From: Protula sp. h YS-2021
Taxonomy: Eukaryota > Annelida > Polychaeta > Sabellida > Serpulidae
DNA: 64,000 nucleotides
Reading direction: 5' to 3'
Assembly (NCBI GenBank): GCA_949752745.1
Contig: OX457029.1
Coordinates: 9,153,511 to 9,217,510, forward strand
In this document: in pieces, positions 25,145 through 60,462 of the stretch
How positions within the stretch are numbered: the first letter of the stretch is position 1
How the letters are laid out: each line of letters starts with the position of its first letter
Notes under the pieces: generated by a model
Seen by the model: the letters and a program-made list of their open reading frames with translations, nothing else
Database searches by the model: none
Told to the model about the DNA's origin: nothing
Made by a program: the position numbers and the translations under genes

Positions 25145-27243
25145 TAGGGGTGTGACGGTACGCCATGTCCACGGTTCGGTTCTGTTCGGTTCGGTACACT
25201 TAAGTTATTCGGTTCGGTTCGGTTTTTTTCGGTACGATTATGCAAAAATTATTAAAATTTTGCCGAAATGATAAATATTTGTATTTAGCTAAATACTTAT
25301 CGTGTAACACCCAATAATAACTTTTAGCCATGTGATTGAAACAGAAACACCAGTTTATAAATTTATAAAGCACAAATTGATAAATTAAAAGGTCTCCCCA
25401 ACGGAGAAGACCTAATAATGATTTTATTAATCATAAAATTGTTTGTTTATTATCCCCTCGCCCAACTTTGTTGGCGAAGGGGATATAGGATTTGGTTTGT
25501 CCGTCCGTCCGTCCCGGTTTTGGGTAGTGGTCTTGAATGCACAACTCCGACGAACGGGTAAGCACCCACATTTCAAATCCTACACAGATTTACTCCTCAT
25601 GTAAAAAAGGGCAAGGGGATTGGCAGCATTCCCGTGCTCTTGTTTAACAAGGTGTTCATTTTTTAACAACAAATATCTCGAAATTCTCGTGAAATATTTA
25701 AAAAGTCACAGGAACTACAATTAAGCATAAACATCTCAAATAACCATCAATATACCTATCATTCCACATCACCAATTAAGTTAAAAACACCGTATTATTT
25801 AAAATAAGAATTCTGAAACAAATCAGAAAAAAGAAAGTTTTTTTTTTGGCAGGCCAGGCTATTCCAGAATAGACTACCAATAATTCGAATGTCAAAGAAA
25901 TCAAATAATGCTTCACTTTTCTGATAACAAAGAGTAAAAATAAGTTGAACTATGTAAATTTTTATTTTTTAGTGACAGAAAACAAAAATATTGAAAAATG
26001 GAATCTACATTGGCTGCTTATCAAAATATCGGTAGTTCAGTATTAAACTAGAACCTCATTTCGTCAGCGAAATGTTAAACACTTCACAAAAATGAAAACG
26101 CAAAAATACTTCCTTCAATGGCTTATTTCTTGAAGAATATATTGCAAACAACACAGCTTGAATTCGTCTTATAAGCCGAGTAGTGTTTGGCTTTTGTTGA
26201 CTTAAAGGTTTGATTGACTGATCAGGCATACGCCGTGTTATCTATTTGCGCCGTGAGAAAGTGCTCTGTGCTATGCGTGAAATGCTCCGCATTTACTTGC
26301 AAAAAATACACTCTTTTCACATGGCGTTTTAAACAAGAAAACGAAATCGAAGGCGAAAATAAAAAGTGCCATGCACGCGTTCATATCAAGTTCTACCTAA
26401 GTCCCAAGTTTCGTGGCCCTAGGGCCCGTAGTGCCAGTGGAGGTGATGACACAAGAAATTCGATCACTATCAAGAACAAAAGATACCAACGGCTGCTCGA
26501 ACAATTCATAAACACCTTGCAAGCCAAAGGCTTGTCAAGTGTTAATAATCTATTGAAATTTAAAAGTTTTAAAAATTTATTTGTATTTCCTTTTTTCATA
26601 TTTTTTTGTTGTTTATAAGGAAAGAAAATAAGTTGTTTGTGTAGTCTGCAACATAAAATTATGAAATATTGAAAAAAAATCGATTTCTGTGACATTCGAA
26701 TTATCGGTAGCCTATTGGGGAACAGCCTACTAGAAAATATCTGGTTTCTTATTTGTTTCAGAATTCTTATTTTAAATAATACGATGTTAAAAGTATAGCC
26801 TGTAACAATCATTGCAGTTTTTCAATAACTTAAGTTTCAGTATATCACATAGCAGTCATCCAGTTTTGTAAGCATATTCAACTTAAGAACATTTACAGAG
26901 ATTTTCAGTTACAACGCCATAAACAAAACGCCTTTACGCATATTATAAGAAGCTTTAAACCTTAAAGTATTTCCTATTAAATATAATGTTAATGTCGCTG
27001 AGGGAACAGTTCACATTAAAATGTCGATTGATAAGTTCTCAAAATTTACATATTTTTCTTTAAAAAAAAAGCGCGAAGCAGTATTTTATTTTATCGCTTC
27101 TACTATCAGTGAAAAAATTAAACTGCCAAAAAAAAAAAAAAAAACACAAAAATACCGCGATTTTTCTCTTTCGGTTTTTTAACCGAACCAAACCGAAGAA
27201 CCGCGGTCGGTTTTCGGTTACGGTACGAACCGTCAAACCCCTA
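25145..27243. mobile_element. Foldback/hAT-like non-autonomous DNA element
   Basis: Ends are TAGGGGTGTGACGGTACG and its imperfect inverse at 27225-27243, followed inward by CGGTTCGGTT repeats on both sides. The inverted similarity continues deep inside: TTATTTAAAATAAGAATTCT near 25793 matches inversely near 26760, and the ATTCGAATGTCA region near 25885 matches near 26690. So each arm is several hundred bases to about 1 kb. No transposase is seen. The end sequence resembles hAT-type termini; superfamily uncertain. Confidence 0.6.
25385..25650. repeat. Repeat inserted in the foldback element
   Basis: A block with CCCCTCGCCCAACTTTGTTG, GGCGAAGGGGATATAGGATT and triple GTCC units interrupts the left arm of the foldback element. 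It has the look of a dispersed invertebrate repeat often seen with GTCCGTCC runs; its class is not determined. Confidence 0.4.
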
Positions 27244-27244
27244 C

Positions 27245-27640
27245 ATGTTACCGTGCAGAACGAGAAAAATGGAGCTTAAGGCAGAGCCTAAAGCCAAGCA
27301 AGCACCTAAGCTATATGCTGTTGCCACTGCTGTAAAGCTTGAGCATAAAACTGTTGCCACTGCAAAGTTTCTGAAGAAGAAGATGAGTCTAGATGATTTA
27401 CCTATTACGATACATATCAGTTTAGAAAAATATATTGAACTAGTGAAATATCAACAGCAAGTGATGTTGAACAGTCATAAATATATCGCAGATCATGCTT
27501 CTGGGAGGGCATATCTAGCCAAGAAGGGAATTATGTTGTTATTGAAAGAATTGGAAAGCCTAAAGAAGCAAATGAAACAGTGGATCAGGTGCTTCAGCAG
27601 ACTGATGAGTGTAAGTGTATTGTACTGGACCATTCAGAAA
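27245..27640 (+). pseudogene. PC4-like gene remnant
   Basis: An Ala/Lys-rich stretch leads into ISLEKYIELVKYQQQ and AKKGIMLLLKELESLKKQMK, the counterpart of the PC4 domain of the complete element. The IRKYL strand has become NSHKYIADH, and the frame afterwards is lost to the next remnant. Confidence 0.6.
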
Positions 27641-28190
27641 ATGGTCCAGTACAATAAATATGTGATTATGAACTCAAACATGCAACTATCTTTGGATTAC
27701 TTGGGTGAACTGACGATCCATTGCTGTGAAACTTTCATTATCCTTATGCTTGAATATCAAGCAGTGGTGAAAGATTTCATCTACAAGCGTCAGAAGATCC
27801 CAGTGTGAAGGTCATCAAACGTAACGGTGAACTCTGTATACAGTTTCAACTGTATGGCAAGCTTACCAAAGGCTATGACTTCATCCTTCTCAGCGCAGAA
27901 CACTGGAGTCAATTTTTTCATGCTTGGTAAGAACTTGAAACTTAGCTTTGAACCAAAGGGACATGTACAATTGATACGTGGTTCGAAGAGAATTGACTGC
28001 ACGCCTAATATGTGGACTATGATAAAGACTATGAAAGGTTTGAATGAATTTCAAATCATGTTGATATGAAAGGGATTGGTTTGGATCAATGTTATGTCCG
28101 TTTTCATAGCATTTACAAACGAGGTGATAACATTTATAGTACTTATATCAACTTAAATTGTTGTGAGTGAACTAATATGGTGCAAGTATT
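27640..28190 (+). pseudogene. Remnants of two PC4-related small genes
   Basis: In shifting frames: FIILMLEYQAVVKDF, then YDFILLSAEHWSQFF (counterpart of 9504-9845), then LKLSFEPKGHVQLIRGSK and CYVRFHSIYKRGDNIY-STYINL (counterpart of 9748-10128). The counterpart of 9102-9472 is missing or unrecognisable. Confidence 0.65.
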
Positions 28191-28429
28191 TGCATAATAA
28201 AGTTTTTTATGTTCTCAAGAATTGTAAATATCGTATTTTGTTAAATTAATGCTGAATCAATTTTTAAATATTTGTGATTTGTTAAATAAGTGCTGAATCA
28301 ATTGTAAATATTTGTGATTTGTTTTGCTATATAAAACAACACACACATGATGCTTTTCAGCCTTTTGTTATTTTTTTTCTTCAACCAATGCTTGAATGTA
28401 ATACATGACATTCTGCATATATATGTGAT

Positions 28430-28640
28430 ATCTCGTACATGTTGTACGGATGAGCTAATAGTTCGCCAGGGACCCTTCTTAAGAATGTAAAAAAAAATGA
28501 ACTAACACCTCGTCAGGGACTCTTCTTAAGAATGAAAAAGGGGATTTACGGGTGAATTAAAACCTCGTCAAGAACCCTCCATTTAAATGAAAGGTTTACG
28601 GGTAAATTGACACCTCGTCAGTGACCTCCTGTGACCTCAT
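28430..28640. repeat. Imperfect tandem repeat of about 60 bp
   Basis: Four units with ACCTCGTCAGGGACTCTTCT-like cores and TTTACGGGTRAATT. It lies at the point where the gene blocks converge and is absent from the complete element. Confidence 0.6.
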
Positions 28641-28719
28641 TAAAATAATACGATATTAGTGTGACATTAGTATAGTACTGTAGAGGTAAACATTTACAAA
28701 TATACATTTAGAAAATTAA

Positions 28720-29150
28720 TAGAACAATGATCTATACTGGCTGCATACAAAGTCCTTCACAACAAAATCTCCATCACTTCTTTTTGATATATCTATGATG
28801 TCAAACATACCATGATTTCGAGCTTATGCAATATATTATACACACAGTAAAAACTACAAGTATTGAAAATGAGGTGTTGTAATTGTATTAAATTATACAC
28901 ACACATTATTTAAAAACTTTTCTCAACGCTTATCTACAGGTGCAAGCCTGTAAGAGTCAAAATATTCCACACCTTTGTCAAAGTATACTGCACCCCAATG
29001 TTCACCAGGTTCATCATGATCATCTGTGTTGATGACATAGGCCCCTTGTTATAATGCTTGCAGCTGATCCATAGGAAACACTCCGTGGCATAAATCTTTT
29101 GTTATGCTATCCTGCGTCAAAATGACATCTATGTGCTTCGTGTTAATGAT
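28720..29150 (-). pseudogene. Adenain-like protease remnant
   Basis: Aligns with 10278-10715 on the same strand (TCACAACAAAATC, GTTCATCATGATC-ATCTGTGTTGATGACATAGG). Frameshifts and stops break it; the region of the catalytic Cys is disrupted. Confidence 0.7.
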
Positions 29151-29900
29151 TGATAATTAAACTGAATACTGCGATTCACATTTATTTCAATGATGTCAAA
29201 TTCAGCTTAGACTATGAAATTGACTTTATTTCACAAGGTACCTTCAAAAGTCATATCTAGCCACAGTTCTCCATGCTTTATAAGGGTATAATGGTCATCA
29301 TTATCGTAATCAGATGTTACGTCGAAAGAAAATAAAGTATAACCGCTGGACCAATCTTTCCGTTTTATGATCGAGCTTTTCTCACCATTTAATTTATCCA
29401 AGTATTTGTAAAGAGTTTCAAAAGGGTCAAGATATTTTCGTTGATCAATGTTAAGCTTGACAGATTCGGATAGGACTGGTTCACCATCAGTGTAGAGTTG
29501 TGTGTTGTTAAAGTTAAAATATTCAAAGCTGTATGGATTTCTCAACACTGTTAAAGCAAAAGCCTCATTATGAACCATTCCAACTACAATACGTTTTGGT
29601 AATTGACCCAAAAAGATGTTGTCTGTCACAAACGTTGAAATCCAGCGGAAATGGCTAAACTTTTACATTCTTTTCTGGTAACAGGAAACTTGGCAGAAGT
29701 TTTCATCAATGTATCTGCATGTTCTAATAATACCTGAACTAGTATTTGCTTTGCGAATGGTTAAACCTACCATTTACAGCCTTTAATAAATATTCATTTT
29801 TTTCCAATGCAAATTTCCATTTCATGTTCATATGATTAAGAAAATATCTATCCTGCTCAAACAAACCCACATTCACGACTGAGAGGTGGTTGTAACTAAC
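29150..29900 (-). pseudogene. Major capsid protein remnant (C-terminal half)
   Basis: A 132-codon frame (29231-29629) with IFLGQLPKRIVVGMVHNEAF and YTLFSFDVTSDYD matches the C-terminal third of the capsid protein at 10712-12085. Further fragments up to 29900 match its middle; the N-terminal half is deleted. Confidence 0.8.
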
Positions 29901-29924
29901 ATGGAATAACTTTACGGTCCAGTA

Positions 29925-30055
29925 CTCTCAATAACGAATTAATACCATTTCCGTATTGTATGCGTGCGTCTTTAAATCCCGGCAGATCTCTTCTCACTTG
30001 ATTAAGGAAATGGTTGCGATATGCTGATGGATCGTGTCTATGCTTTCATACTGCA
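29925..30055 (-). pseudogene. Core protein remnant (N-terminal part)
   Basis: A short match to the first 40 codons of the pVI/pX-like gene (GFKDARIQYGNG-like translation), placed between capsid and penton remnants as in the complete element. The basic C-terminus is missing. Confidence 0.6.
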
Positions 30056-30059
30056 TTCA

Positions 30060-30805
30060 TAACACTTTTTGTCGAAAATGAAGTTTACAGATCACTTTTT
30101 CAGCTTGAAATGAAACATTATGATATGTGTCATCCTTATATTGATTTCTATCGTATCAAATATTAATGTGTTGAGAGGTACGTAATGAAGTTATTCATAA
30201 TAACAAGTGTTCTAATAATATCACCATCATGACCTTGAATGGGAACACAACGTAGTAAAGGAAGAGAATAATCTCCAACTACTTGTGGTTCGCAAATAAT
30301 GCAGCACACAAAGCGTATATAATCTCTGCTTCACATCTACTTTATGTTCAGCACGATTGGGTTGTCTGTACCATTGATTTGGTATAAATCCTAAAATCTC
30401 AACTAATCCAGTGGAAACACAATTTCACAATCATTTTTTAAAATAAGAAAAGCTCTTCGCCTAATTTTACCCTACTTCAACAGAATAGAGCTTGCATTAG
30501 TAGATATTGCTAATTCTTCATTTACTGCATCACATATTTCAGATCTGGATCTATAGTAACCATATTGGATTGCAACTTGAAACGTATCATCTAATGATTA
30601 CCAATGATCATTGTAATAGTCAATTCTTTGTCTCAATGTCGTCCATGTTTGTGAGTATATAATTTCAGTTAAGGCGACATCTTATTTTTGTTTCAAATAT
30701 AATGCACGAGGCAAATAAATTTGCTAATTAGAGGTTTTATTAATAGGATAACAGTTCATGCTAGCATCACTGTACAAAGTAGTGTAAAAACTTGGTGACT
30801 CGATG
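30060..30805 (-). pseudogene. Penton-like minor capsid remnant
   Basis: Aligns over most of its length with 12441-13205 (TTCGACAAAAAGTGTTAT region to the start region GAGTCACCAAGTTTTTAC on the reverse strand) but with many indels. Not translatable. Confidence 0.7.
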
Positions 30806-30944
30806 ACTAAATCGTATATGCACCTTGACGACTGGATGTGTTCATACTTTACTTCGTGCGTGGTGCGCGCCGTTCAAGCTACATGCATGGCGTGTGTATC
30901 ACATGCACTGCGTACGCTGCGTACATGGTCCACATTGTTGCTGC

Positions 30945-31610
30945 CTATTACTTCTCCTTGACAACAAGTACTTGTACACTTTATTTTGATAGGAATATGA
31001 GTTGTACCTTAACAACAACAACATAACTCTTTACACCATGTTAAAAATTTTCTCATCCTTCTGGAAACTGTCTTTATTAACTCTGTTTCATTTCCTCTGT
31101 AATATCTTCATGAGTTGTTTTTTTTTGCCAAAAAGAGTTTTTAGAATATTAGCATCCACAATTTCCTCAATAAACTGCTTCCAACCACTTGGTGGTACTT
31201 GTCGTTCTTTTCTTCTTATAACAACCAATGCTTCTTTCAGTAAATCAATAATGTTGAAATTTTAAATATATCTCCAGTTCATTCTTATGTGTCTTAAGTT
31301 CTGCCAGAAGCTGTGCTACTTTCACATGATATATAGGTTGAAAATGATTTAGAAATGTTAACCGCTCTAATCTTTCTGACTTTTCGACAGCAGCTTTACA
31401 GCAGACTTTTCTTCTTGTGATTGGGCTGTTCGTAAAAGACGACCAAGAAGTTGAGACACGTTTGTAGCAGTTTAACTATTTCGTTAAGTTTCGTTTTCTT
31501 TAGTTTATTCACTTTAGCTTTAACACCGTCATTTGAAGGTTGACTGGATAGTAATTTTCTATACTCTGATTCAAGAATAAGGACCAGTTTCAATGCATGC
31601 TTTATTTTTT
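30945..31610 (-). pseudogene. Remnants of acylated protein and its neighbour
   Basis: 30945-31050 matches the middle of the acylated-protein gene (CTACTTCTCCTTGACAACAAG on the plus strand). 31040-31610 matches the 196-aa gene at 13441-14031, including PPSGWKQFIEEIVDANI and MKLVLI-ESEYRKLL. Broken by a stop and several indels. Confidence 0.7.
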
Positions 31611-31920
31611 AACAACAATTTGGCTAGTAATGGAAGTGCAATCCCTGTATTTGCTCCAATAACTCCGCTTTCTGACTAATTAACTTCTTTTTACGCTTAA
31701 GGCCAATTTTCTTATCAGCCGATTGTAGAATGGTTTGATGTTTAAGCGTTAATTTTTATACATATTTGACTTCAATGTTAAATGTCCATACATTTTTTTA
31801 AACAAACTAGCCAATTCATCTTTTGTGGCTTGTTTCAATGAGGATTTACGTCGTTTAGCACTGCTACGTCTTAATAAATGAAGACATGGTTGATTCCATT
31901 GAATTCGTGTAGACATCTTG
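31605..31920 (-). pseudogene. Small basic protein remnant
   Basis: Counterpart of 14028-14354: STRIQWNQPCLHLLRRS and KRRKSSLKQATKDELASLF are conserved, then the frame breaks. Confidence 0.7.
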
Positions 31921-31959
31921 ACGTTCAATACCAAATTCTTGTATTTCTTTTTAATAAAA

Positions 31960-32500
31960 TATTTATTTTACATAAACGTAGCATGTATCATTTGATAAAA
32001 TTCCTGTGGGAATACATCTTCTGGCTTTCGCTTTAAATAAATAAATAAATAACCATGAAATTTGCTTGTAGCATCGTCATATGCTGCAATGAGAAACTGA
32101 GATTTCCCTGGATACTTTTGTCGAGCCAATGTGCTGATCTGTAGCGATCCCTTGGATTTTTTTAAGAGAATAATGTAACGTGTATCTTAACTAATATTAC
32201 GTATTTCCTTTCCATGCTGAAAAAGATTGTGTACGATGAAGAAAATGCTTAGATTTTTTTTACTATTTCCAACGTTAAACAGATTGGGCATGCTGCCACT
32301 ATGGTTATTAGATCATCAATAATGAGTAAATTATTCTGTTTGGATTGAAACCCTTTTCAGTCCTCTGGAATATCTTGGTGAAATATCACTGATCTGCAGC
32401 ATAGAGCCATAAAATATTTTTAGGAAATGGTTGAATTACCTTTTGTTTAATGAGTGCTTTCACAAGAGACGTTTTCAACTTGCTTTTGGTCCATATCAGG
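31960..32500 (-). pseudogene. Packaging ATPase remnant
   Basis: Matches 14347-15006 in fragments (GAAACTGAGATTT-CCTGGATAC; ATCATCAATAATGAGTAAAT for the Walker B region). The Walker A region is destroyed near 32470. Confidence 0.7.
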
Positions 32501-33050
32501 TTCCTTTACCCAACTATTAAATGCTTTTGGTGAGCCTAACCCTTTGACAAATAATCCTTCTACCCCTTGTCTTTTTCATGTCTTCAAAACTTTTTCATTT
32601 TTTTATACTTATTGAATGTCTTTTGTAACAGCTTGTAATTCTTCATAGAAGCGACCATCAATATCTTCGTTTAAGAGGTCTTTGATAAAGTGTATTACTT
32701 GCTTCTTACAACGACATGTGACAATGAACACCTCTTGTGTCCATTTCTATGGTAATGTCTGTGAAATACAAATTTTATACGTGAAATGTGGACATGCTGG
32801 CCAATGTTAAACTTGTAGAGTTTTGGCTTTTTGTTGATTTCAATTTCAATTTATTTATCAATATATATTTGTTTCCACACTTTAGGTTCAATCTTTTTGG
32901 TAATGTGTACCGGTACATTTGGTAAGGATCCATGAGGTCTATGATTATAATTGTAAACCTTGTCTGGCAAAATATCTTTATACCGATACGTTTGTCGATG
33001 TAAAAAATAGTTTGGTTAAGTGGTCTGTCAATGTTGCCACATTAACTTGA
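32500..33050 (-). pseudogene. Integrase remnant
   Basis: Matches the chromodomain and C-terminal half of 15003-16103 (AACCCTTTGACAAATAAT; GGATCCATGAGGTCTATGAT), then jumps by deletion to the extreme N-terminal end near 33010-33045. The catalytic core is mostly gone. Confidence 0.7.
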
Positions 33051-33179
33051 CATGACATTAATCATTCAAATAACAAAACGTTTATTGGGATGCAAGTATG
33101 AATAACTTAAGTGATTGTTAACAATTCAGAGGAAAATCCAGCTAAAAGATTATGTTGTGCACTACAATTCATAATATAA

Positions 33180-34140
33180 ACTTTAATGTTCTTGAAACAT
33201 TTTGCAAATGTCTATATTCTCTTCAACTCGTCCATTTTGAACGTGACAAGCTCAGATGAGCTGAGTTGTTGACATGTTTTACTTTCCGTCAAATAATCCA
33301 CCAGGAGAAAGAGCACCCATACATTGGTACGAACAAAGTAAAGTGCAGAATCAATATCAAAGTCTTCTGTATCTTCTGTTCCTAATTCATAACACTGTTC
33401 AGTAAACTTGTATAATTCTATTCTGTTAAGCTTGTAGTGCCCCAAATCCCAAAAGACATCTAAGTGACTAGGCTTGTTCTTTCTTAAAGCCAAGGCGAGT
33501 CAATTCATCAATCATAAAGTCTACATAATTCCACTTGAAAATAACATCCAAGTTTACAATACAAAAAAACGTGTTCACTGATTGGTTTCTACAGAATATA
33601 TGATTATATACCCCATCTAAGAGTTCTTTTGTAGTGTCACTCTCCTCAATACATCGGCCATTCTTTGCAATGAGATCTGTGGCAGTGGCAATCATGATCT
33701 TCAGCATATCCTTCAGCGCTGCAATATTTACATATAAGTTTAAACAGGTCCTGCGCATTTGCACTATATAACTCAACTTCAGCCAGTTTTTCCCTGGTCA
33801 GTTTGGTTGTCTTCATATCCTCAGTTAACGAGACTGCTGTGAGTCAACCATGACATTCCGTACACGTCTAATCAGTCAAAAGATTGAATCATGATGCTGC
33901 TGCTGCTAATCCGTGAAATAACACACTGTTTGCCTCCATTCCTTATCATTGAAATTGATGTAGTAGGTATGGTCTTTCCCTTCAAGTGAGAGGCGCGCAC
34001 AAAGCTGACATAACCCATGTTGTTTTACTTAATCATAGCTATTCAAGCGATTCCAACCATCTGTTCAGCATGACTACGTCTGTTGACCCCCTCCATTAGT
34101 CTAGATAAATTAAACCTTTCCTTCTTTAAAACTTAACTAC
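33180..34140 (-). pseudogene. Accessory gene remnants
   Basis: 33212-33540 keeps HLDVFWDLGHYKLN and DFDIDSALYFVR, counterpart of 16562-16849; the ancestral gene continued to about 33540. 33550-34140 matches pieces of the PC4/zinc gene (16914-17534), such as the GTGGCAGTGGCAATCATGAT zinc-cluster segment. The counterpart of 16230-16562 is not seen. Confidence 0.6.
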
Positions 34141-34195
34141 ATAATATTTAATGAAACATTTAATGCCTACAACATTTTTAAGCACACATATATAT

Positions 34196-34198
34196 TAC

Positions 34199-34267
<69 letters not shown>

Positions 34268-34399
34268 TCTGTATATATCGATACGTATGTGTATATATAT
34301 ACGTATGTATATATGTGACATATATATATATATGTATGAATATATGTGTATTTATGATCTATATGTGTGTGTATACATATAAAAAATTAAACATGCTAA

Positions 34400-34464
<65 letters not shown>
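34196..34464. repeat. (TA)n microsatellites
   Basis: Two long AT dinucleotide tracts (34200-34262 and 34404-34462) with ATATGTGTATATA interruptions. 34465-35080 holds AT-rich sequence with three TCTCGATAA-type words near 34830-34910 (possible small MITE) and no gene. Confidence 0.85.
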
Positions 34465-34466
<2 letters not shown>

Positions 34467-35164
34467 GGCTGCCTCAGGCATTATTGGGACCAAGCATATA
34501 TATATTAAATATATGGAATTAGCCGGTCCCCATATATTTGCATATTTTTTTATTTTCTTGTGAATATATTTGATTTTTTGGGGCAATTTGGATTGAAAGT
34601 CAATATTTAACATATAAAATCATGCATAAAATAAAAAATAAATTACCTTTGGATATGTAATTTTATACAATACATTATATATATAATTATACAAGAGAAA
34701 AATGGTAAAACTAAAAATCTATCAAAATAACAAAGTAGTTGCAAAATATTGGAGTGCAAATGATATTCCGATATTAATTCTGTACAACAACAGCACAATT
34801 TATGTTTTCAACAAAGTAGCACCGAAGTCAAAATTATCGAGACCGAATTTTGGTCTCGATAAATTTGCGGTCTCGATAATGCCTATAAGGACATTCCGTC
34901 TCGATAATGCCTAAATAAAGATATTTATGTGTATATATCTCCATACATATCTGTTTCTTTTTAAAAATTTATACATTTTCAATATTTTATTAAATATAAT
35001 GTAGTTAAGTTTTGAAGAAAGAAAGTCTAATTTTTCTAGGCTAATATGCAATTGCTTAGCAATTTGCTAAAAAGATGGTTGAAATCGCCCCAGTTGTTGT
35101 GCTGGTTTGAACATTTAACAAATGACGTCATCAATAACGTCATCAGTGACAAGAGCAATAGCAA

Positions 35165-35560
35165 AGATAAATTCTTACTGAATACTTTGCTGAAAAACGG
35201 TTGAACTCGATCCAGTGGTTTCGAAGTATATGCGCTGTTGAAGTCGACATGTCTACCTTACACACCTTCTGTAACGTCATTGATCACGTCACTGATCATT
35301 GATCACGATGTCATGAACATTTTGGTGAAAATATGGTTTGCATCAACAAGAGTGGCCGAGTTTTCAAAAGCGATGCTTTCAGATCTCGGTCAGTTTCCTT
35401 CGACGTCGGTTCGAATCTCATTTCGGGTAGTAATAACTTTCGTCACTTTCAGTTTTTTCATCTAGTCCAAAAGACGAAGCTATGCTGAACACTATGGTGT
35501 AAAAATGCCTGAAATCTACCCCATTGTTTTGAAGTGTTTATTTGAAGCTGCCATGTTTGA
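35165..35560 (+). repeat. tRNA-derived SINE, copy 1 (with an extra tail copy)
   Basis: A box GTGGCCGAGTTT at 35352-35363 and B box GGTTCGAATCTC at 35408-35419 form a Leu/Ser-tRNA-like head ending TTCGGGTA. The tail has AAAAGACGAAGCTATGCTGA, then TGGTGTAAAAATG and GTTTTGAAGTG. A further tail without a head is at about 35165-35260 (ACTTTGCTGAAAAACGG, GGTTTCGAAGT). Confidence 0.7.
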
Positions 35561-35644
35561 CTTAAAAATGCGTTGGCAAGCTTAAAAAACAAACAAACAA
35601 ACAAAAAAAATGAAGTCATGGTGAAAGGATGATTAACTATTCAT

Positions 35645-35870
35645 ATCAGCCAGGATGGCCGAGTAGCTGAAGGGGATGCGTTAAAGTCAGATTCCCTCGA
35701 CGTGAGTTCGACTTCTACTTCGGGCAATAATTGTTTAGGTTTCATTTTTCCATTCCAGTAAAAAGACGAAGTTATGCTATGGACATTATGGTGAAAACAT
35801 AATCGACCGTACAGTTTTGAAGTGATGCTCATTTGAAATTCTAATGTTTGTCTTGAAAAAAAAACTTTCA
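35645..35870 (+). repeat. tRNA-derived SINE, copy 2
   Basis: A box TGGCCGAGTAGC at 35656-35667, B box GAGTTCGACTTC at 35704-35715, head ends TTCGGGCA. The tail again has AAAAGACGAAGTTATGCT, TGGTGAAAACAT and GTTTTGAAGTG. Same orientation as copy 1. 35871-36079 holds nothing else recognisable. Confidence 0.7.
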
Positions 35871-36079
35871 TTGACAAGCTTTCAAAAAAACTGCACTGAC
35901 AAACTTTCAAAAAAGTAATAATAAAAGAAAACCCCAACAGAAATACTTTTTTAGAACGTTTCACCACTCTATGACGGGGTGGACGATAACAAAGGTGTGA
36001 GGGAGGGGGTTAAAACTGTATTGAGAAAAACCACAAAACCGTCAATGCTGTTTTAGATAAAAAGTCCATGATGATACTC

Positions 36080-36300
36080 TATTACGCACTGTGACTTTTT
36101 CAGAACCCGCACACATTATGACAACGACATACACGCGTGCATTAGGACAATACGGCCAGCATTCTAAATAGGCTGTATGTTCTGGATACAGGGTCACATC
36201 ATGACGTCATTTCCACTGGGCCAAAAAATTTTCCGTCATCTATCAACGACTATACGGAAGAGCCTTTGCTCTGAATACAGAGTGGTTTATCCAGTTCCTT
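36080..36300 (-). repeat. Dispersed repeat, copy B (inverted)
   Basis: Reverse complement aligns with 24905-25130 (GTGACGTCATGATGTG, CTGTATCCAGAACATACAGC, GCGTGTATGTCGTTGTCA). 36301-37151 appears to be plain AT-rich flank or the 5' region of the nuclease gene; I see no clear promoter motif. Confidence 0.65.
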
Positions 36301-37151
36301 AATAAAATAAGGAAATGCATATTAGAACATATAGGAGTTTTCTTGTAAGCTCCCATGCATGCTTAATTTACTGCAAGGCGAAAACTTTTACAAGTGCAAC
36401 TTTCTCATTTTAAAGATTTTTCTGTGTATGAAACCGTTTCCGTAGTAGATTTTTATCTATTCCATGAGAAACATTTCCTTATTTTATTAAGAAACATTAG
36501 TTAAGAAGATTTATTTTAAGAAATTGAGATTATTATGGTTATGACGATATTTTCATAGCACACGATTCATAAACTACTACTAGTTCACCCTTTGTTCATC
36601 ATGATATAAGTGTCATTGAATGCCAGAATCAATTAATTTTAAATATTCCTTTCGTTGAATGCTAGAATCAATTAATTATAAACATTCCCATCGGAATATT
36701 TTGTTTTAGTATGACGTTTCCAGCAACGAGTATGGGAGTTCAATTAAAAACCCATATATACTGCTTGTCAATAGAAAAAATATTTAAACATATGATTTTT
36801 CCCCAATAATTTAAAGGCACAATGCAACTACAATTCAAATATTATAATATGGTGTCTGTTATAACTGCATACTGTGTAAATGTTTGTTGTTTAGAAAATG
36901 TAAAATTTGGAGTCTTTACTCATATATAGATGTAATTTTATTTCATTTCTAAAAGCAGAAATTGATTTTTGATCAGATTAACATGCTTTGGTTTTTATCT
37001 GTAAAATATTCCCGTTTGATTATATATTAAAGAACTATGCAATCTAATTTTCCTTGTCACTGAGTTTGATATACCTTCCATGTTCACTTCAACTCAGTCA
37101 ATAACAGCTTGAAAATTCTTCCTTTTGTTCGTTTTTGACAGTGATCATCGG

Positions 37152-60318
<23,167 letters not shown>

Positions 60319-60456
60319 CAAACAAACTGCCCGTCGTAGAAACAAGTGTTATTTGTTTTGATTTTTGATCACACACTGATATTTCGCGTAGAGCTCTAGA
60401 CGACTGTTTGTTCATACTTTTGTTTTCAATATATATGTTTTTCTGAAAACAATTAT

Positions 60457-60462
60457 AATAAA
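60457..60462 (+). terminator. Poly(A) signal of the nuclease gene
   Basis: AATAAA 139 bases after the stop codon; no earlier one is seen. Confidence 0.6.

Larger units (their letters stand above)
27244..34140. mobile_element. Decayed polinton, right two-thirds, colinear
   Basis: Gene remnants follow exactly the order and strands of the complete element from the PC4 gene to the PC4/zinc gene (complete element 8733-17534), with many frameshifts, stops and small deletions. The polymerase and both ends are missing here. The left edge coincides with the end of the foldback element. Some frames are kept for over 100 codons, so decay is moderate. It shows which genes are constant in this polinton family. 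Confidence 0.85.

Noticed and set aside
26214..26812. Two overlapping frames of over 130 codons in the foldback element
   Set aside because: They sit across the centre of an inverted-repeat element, have no ATG-supported domain and no recognisable motif.
34359..34613. YIYIYI-rich frames in (TA)n tracts (also 39967-40622)
   Set aside because: Translations of dinucleotide repeats; the one real coding piece there is exon 4 of the nuclease gene (40489-40596).
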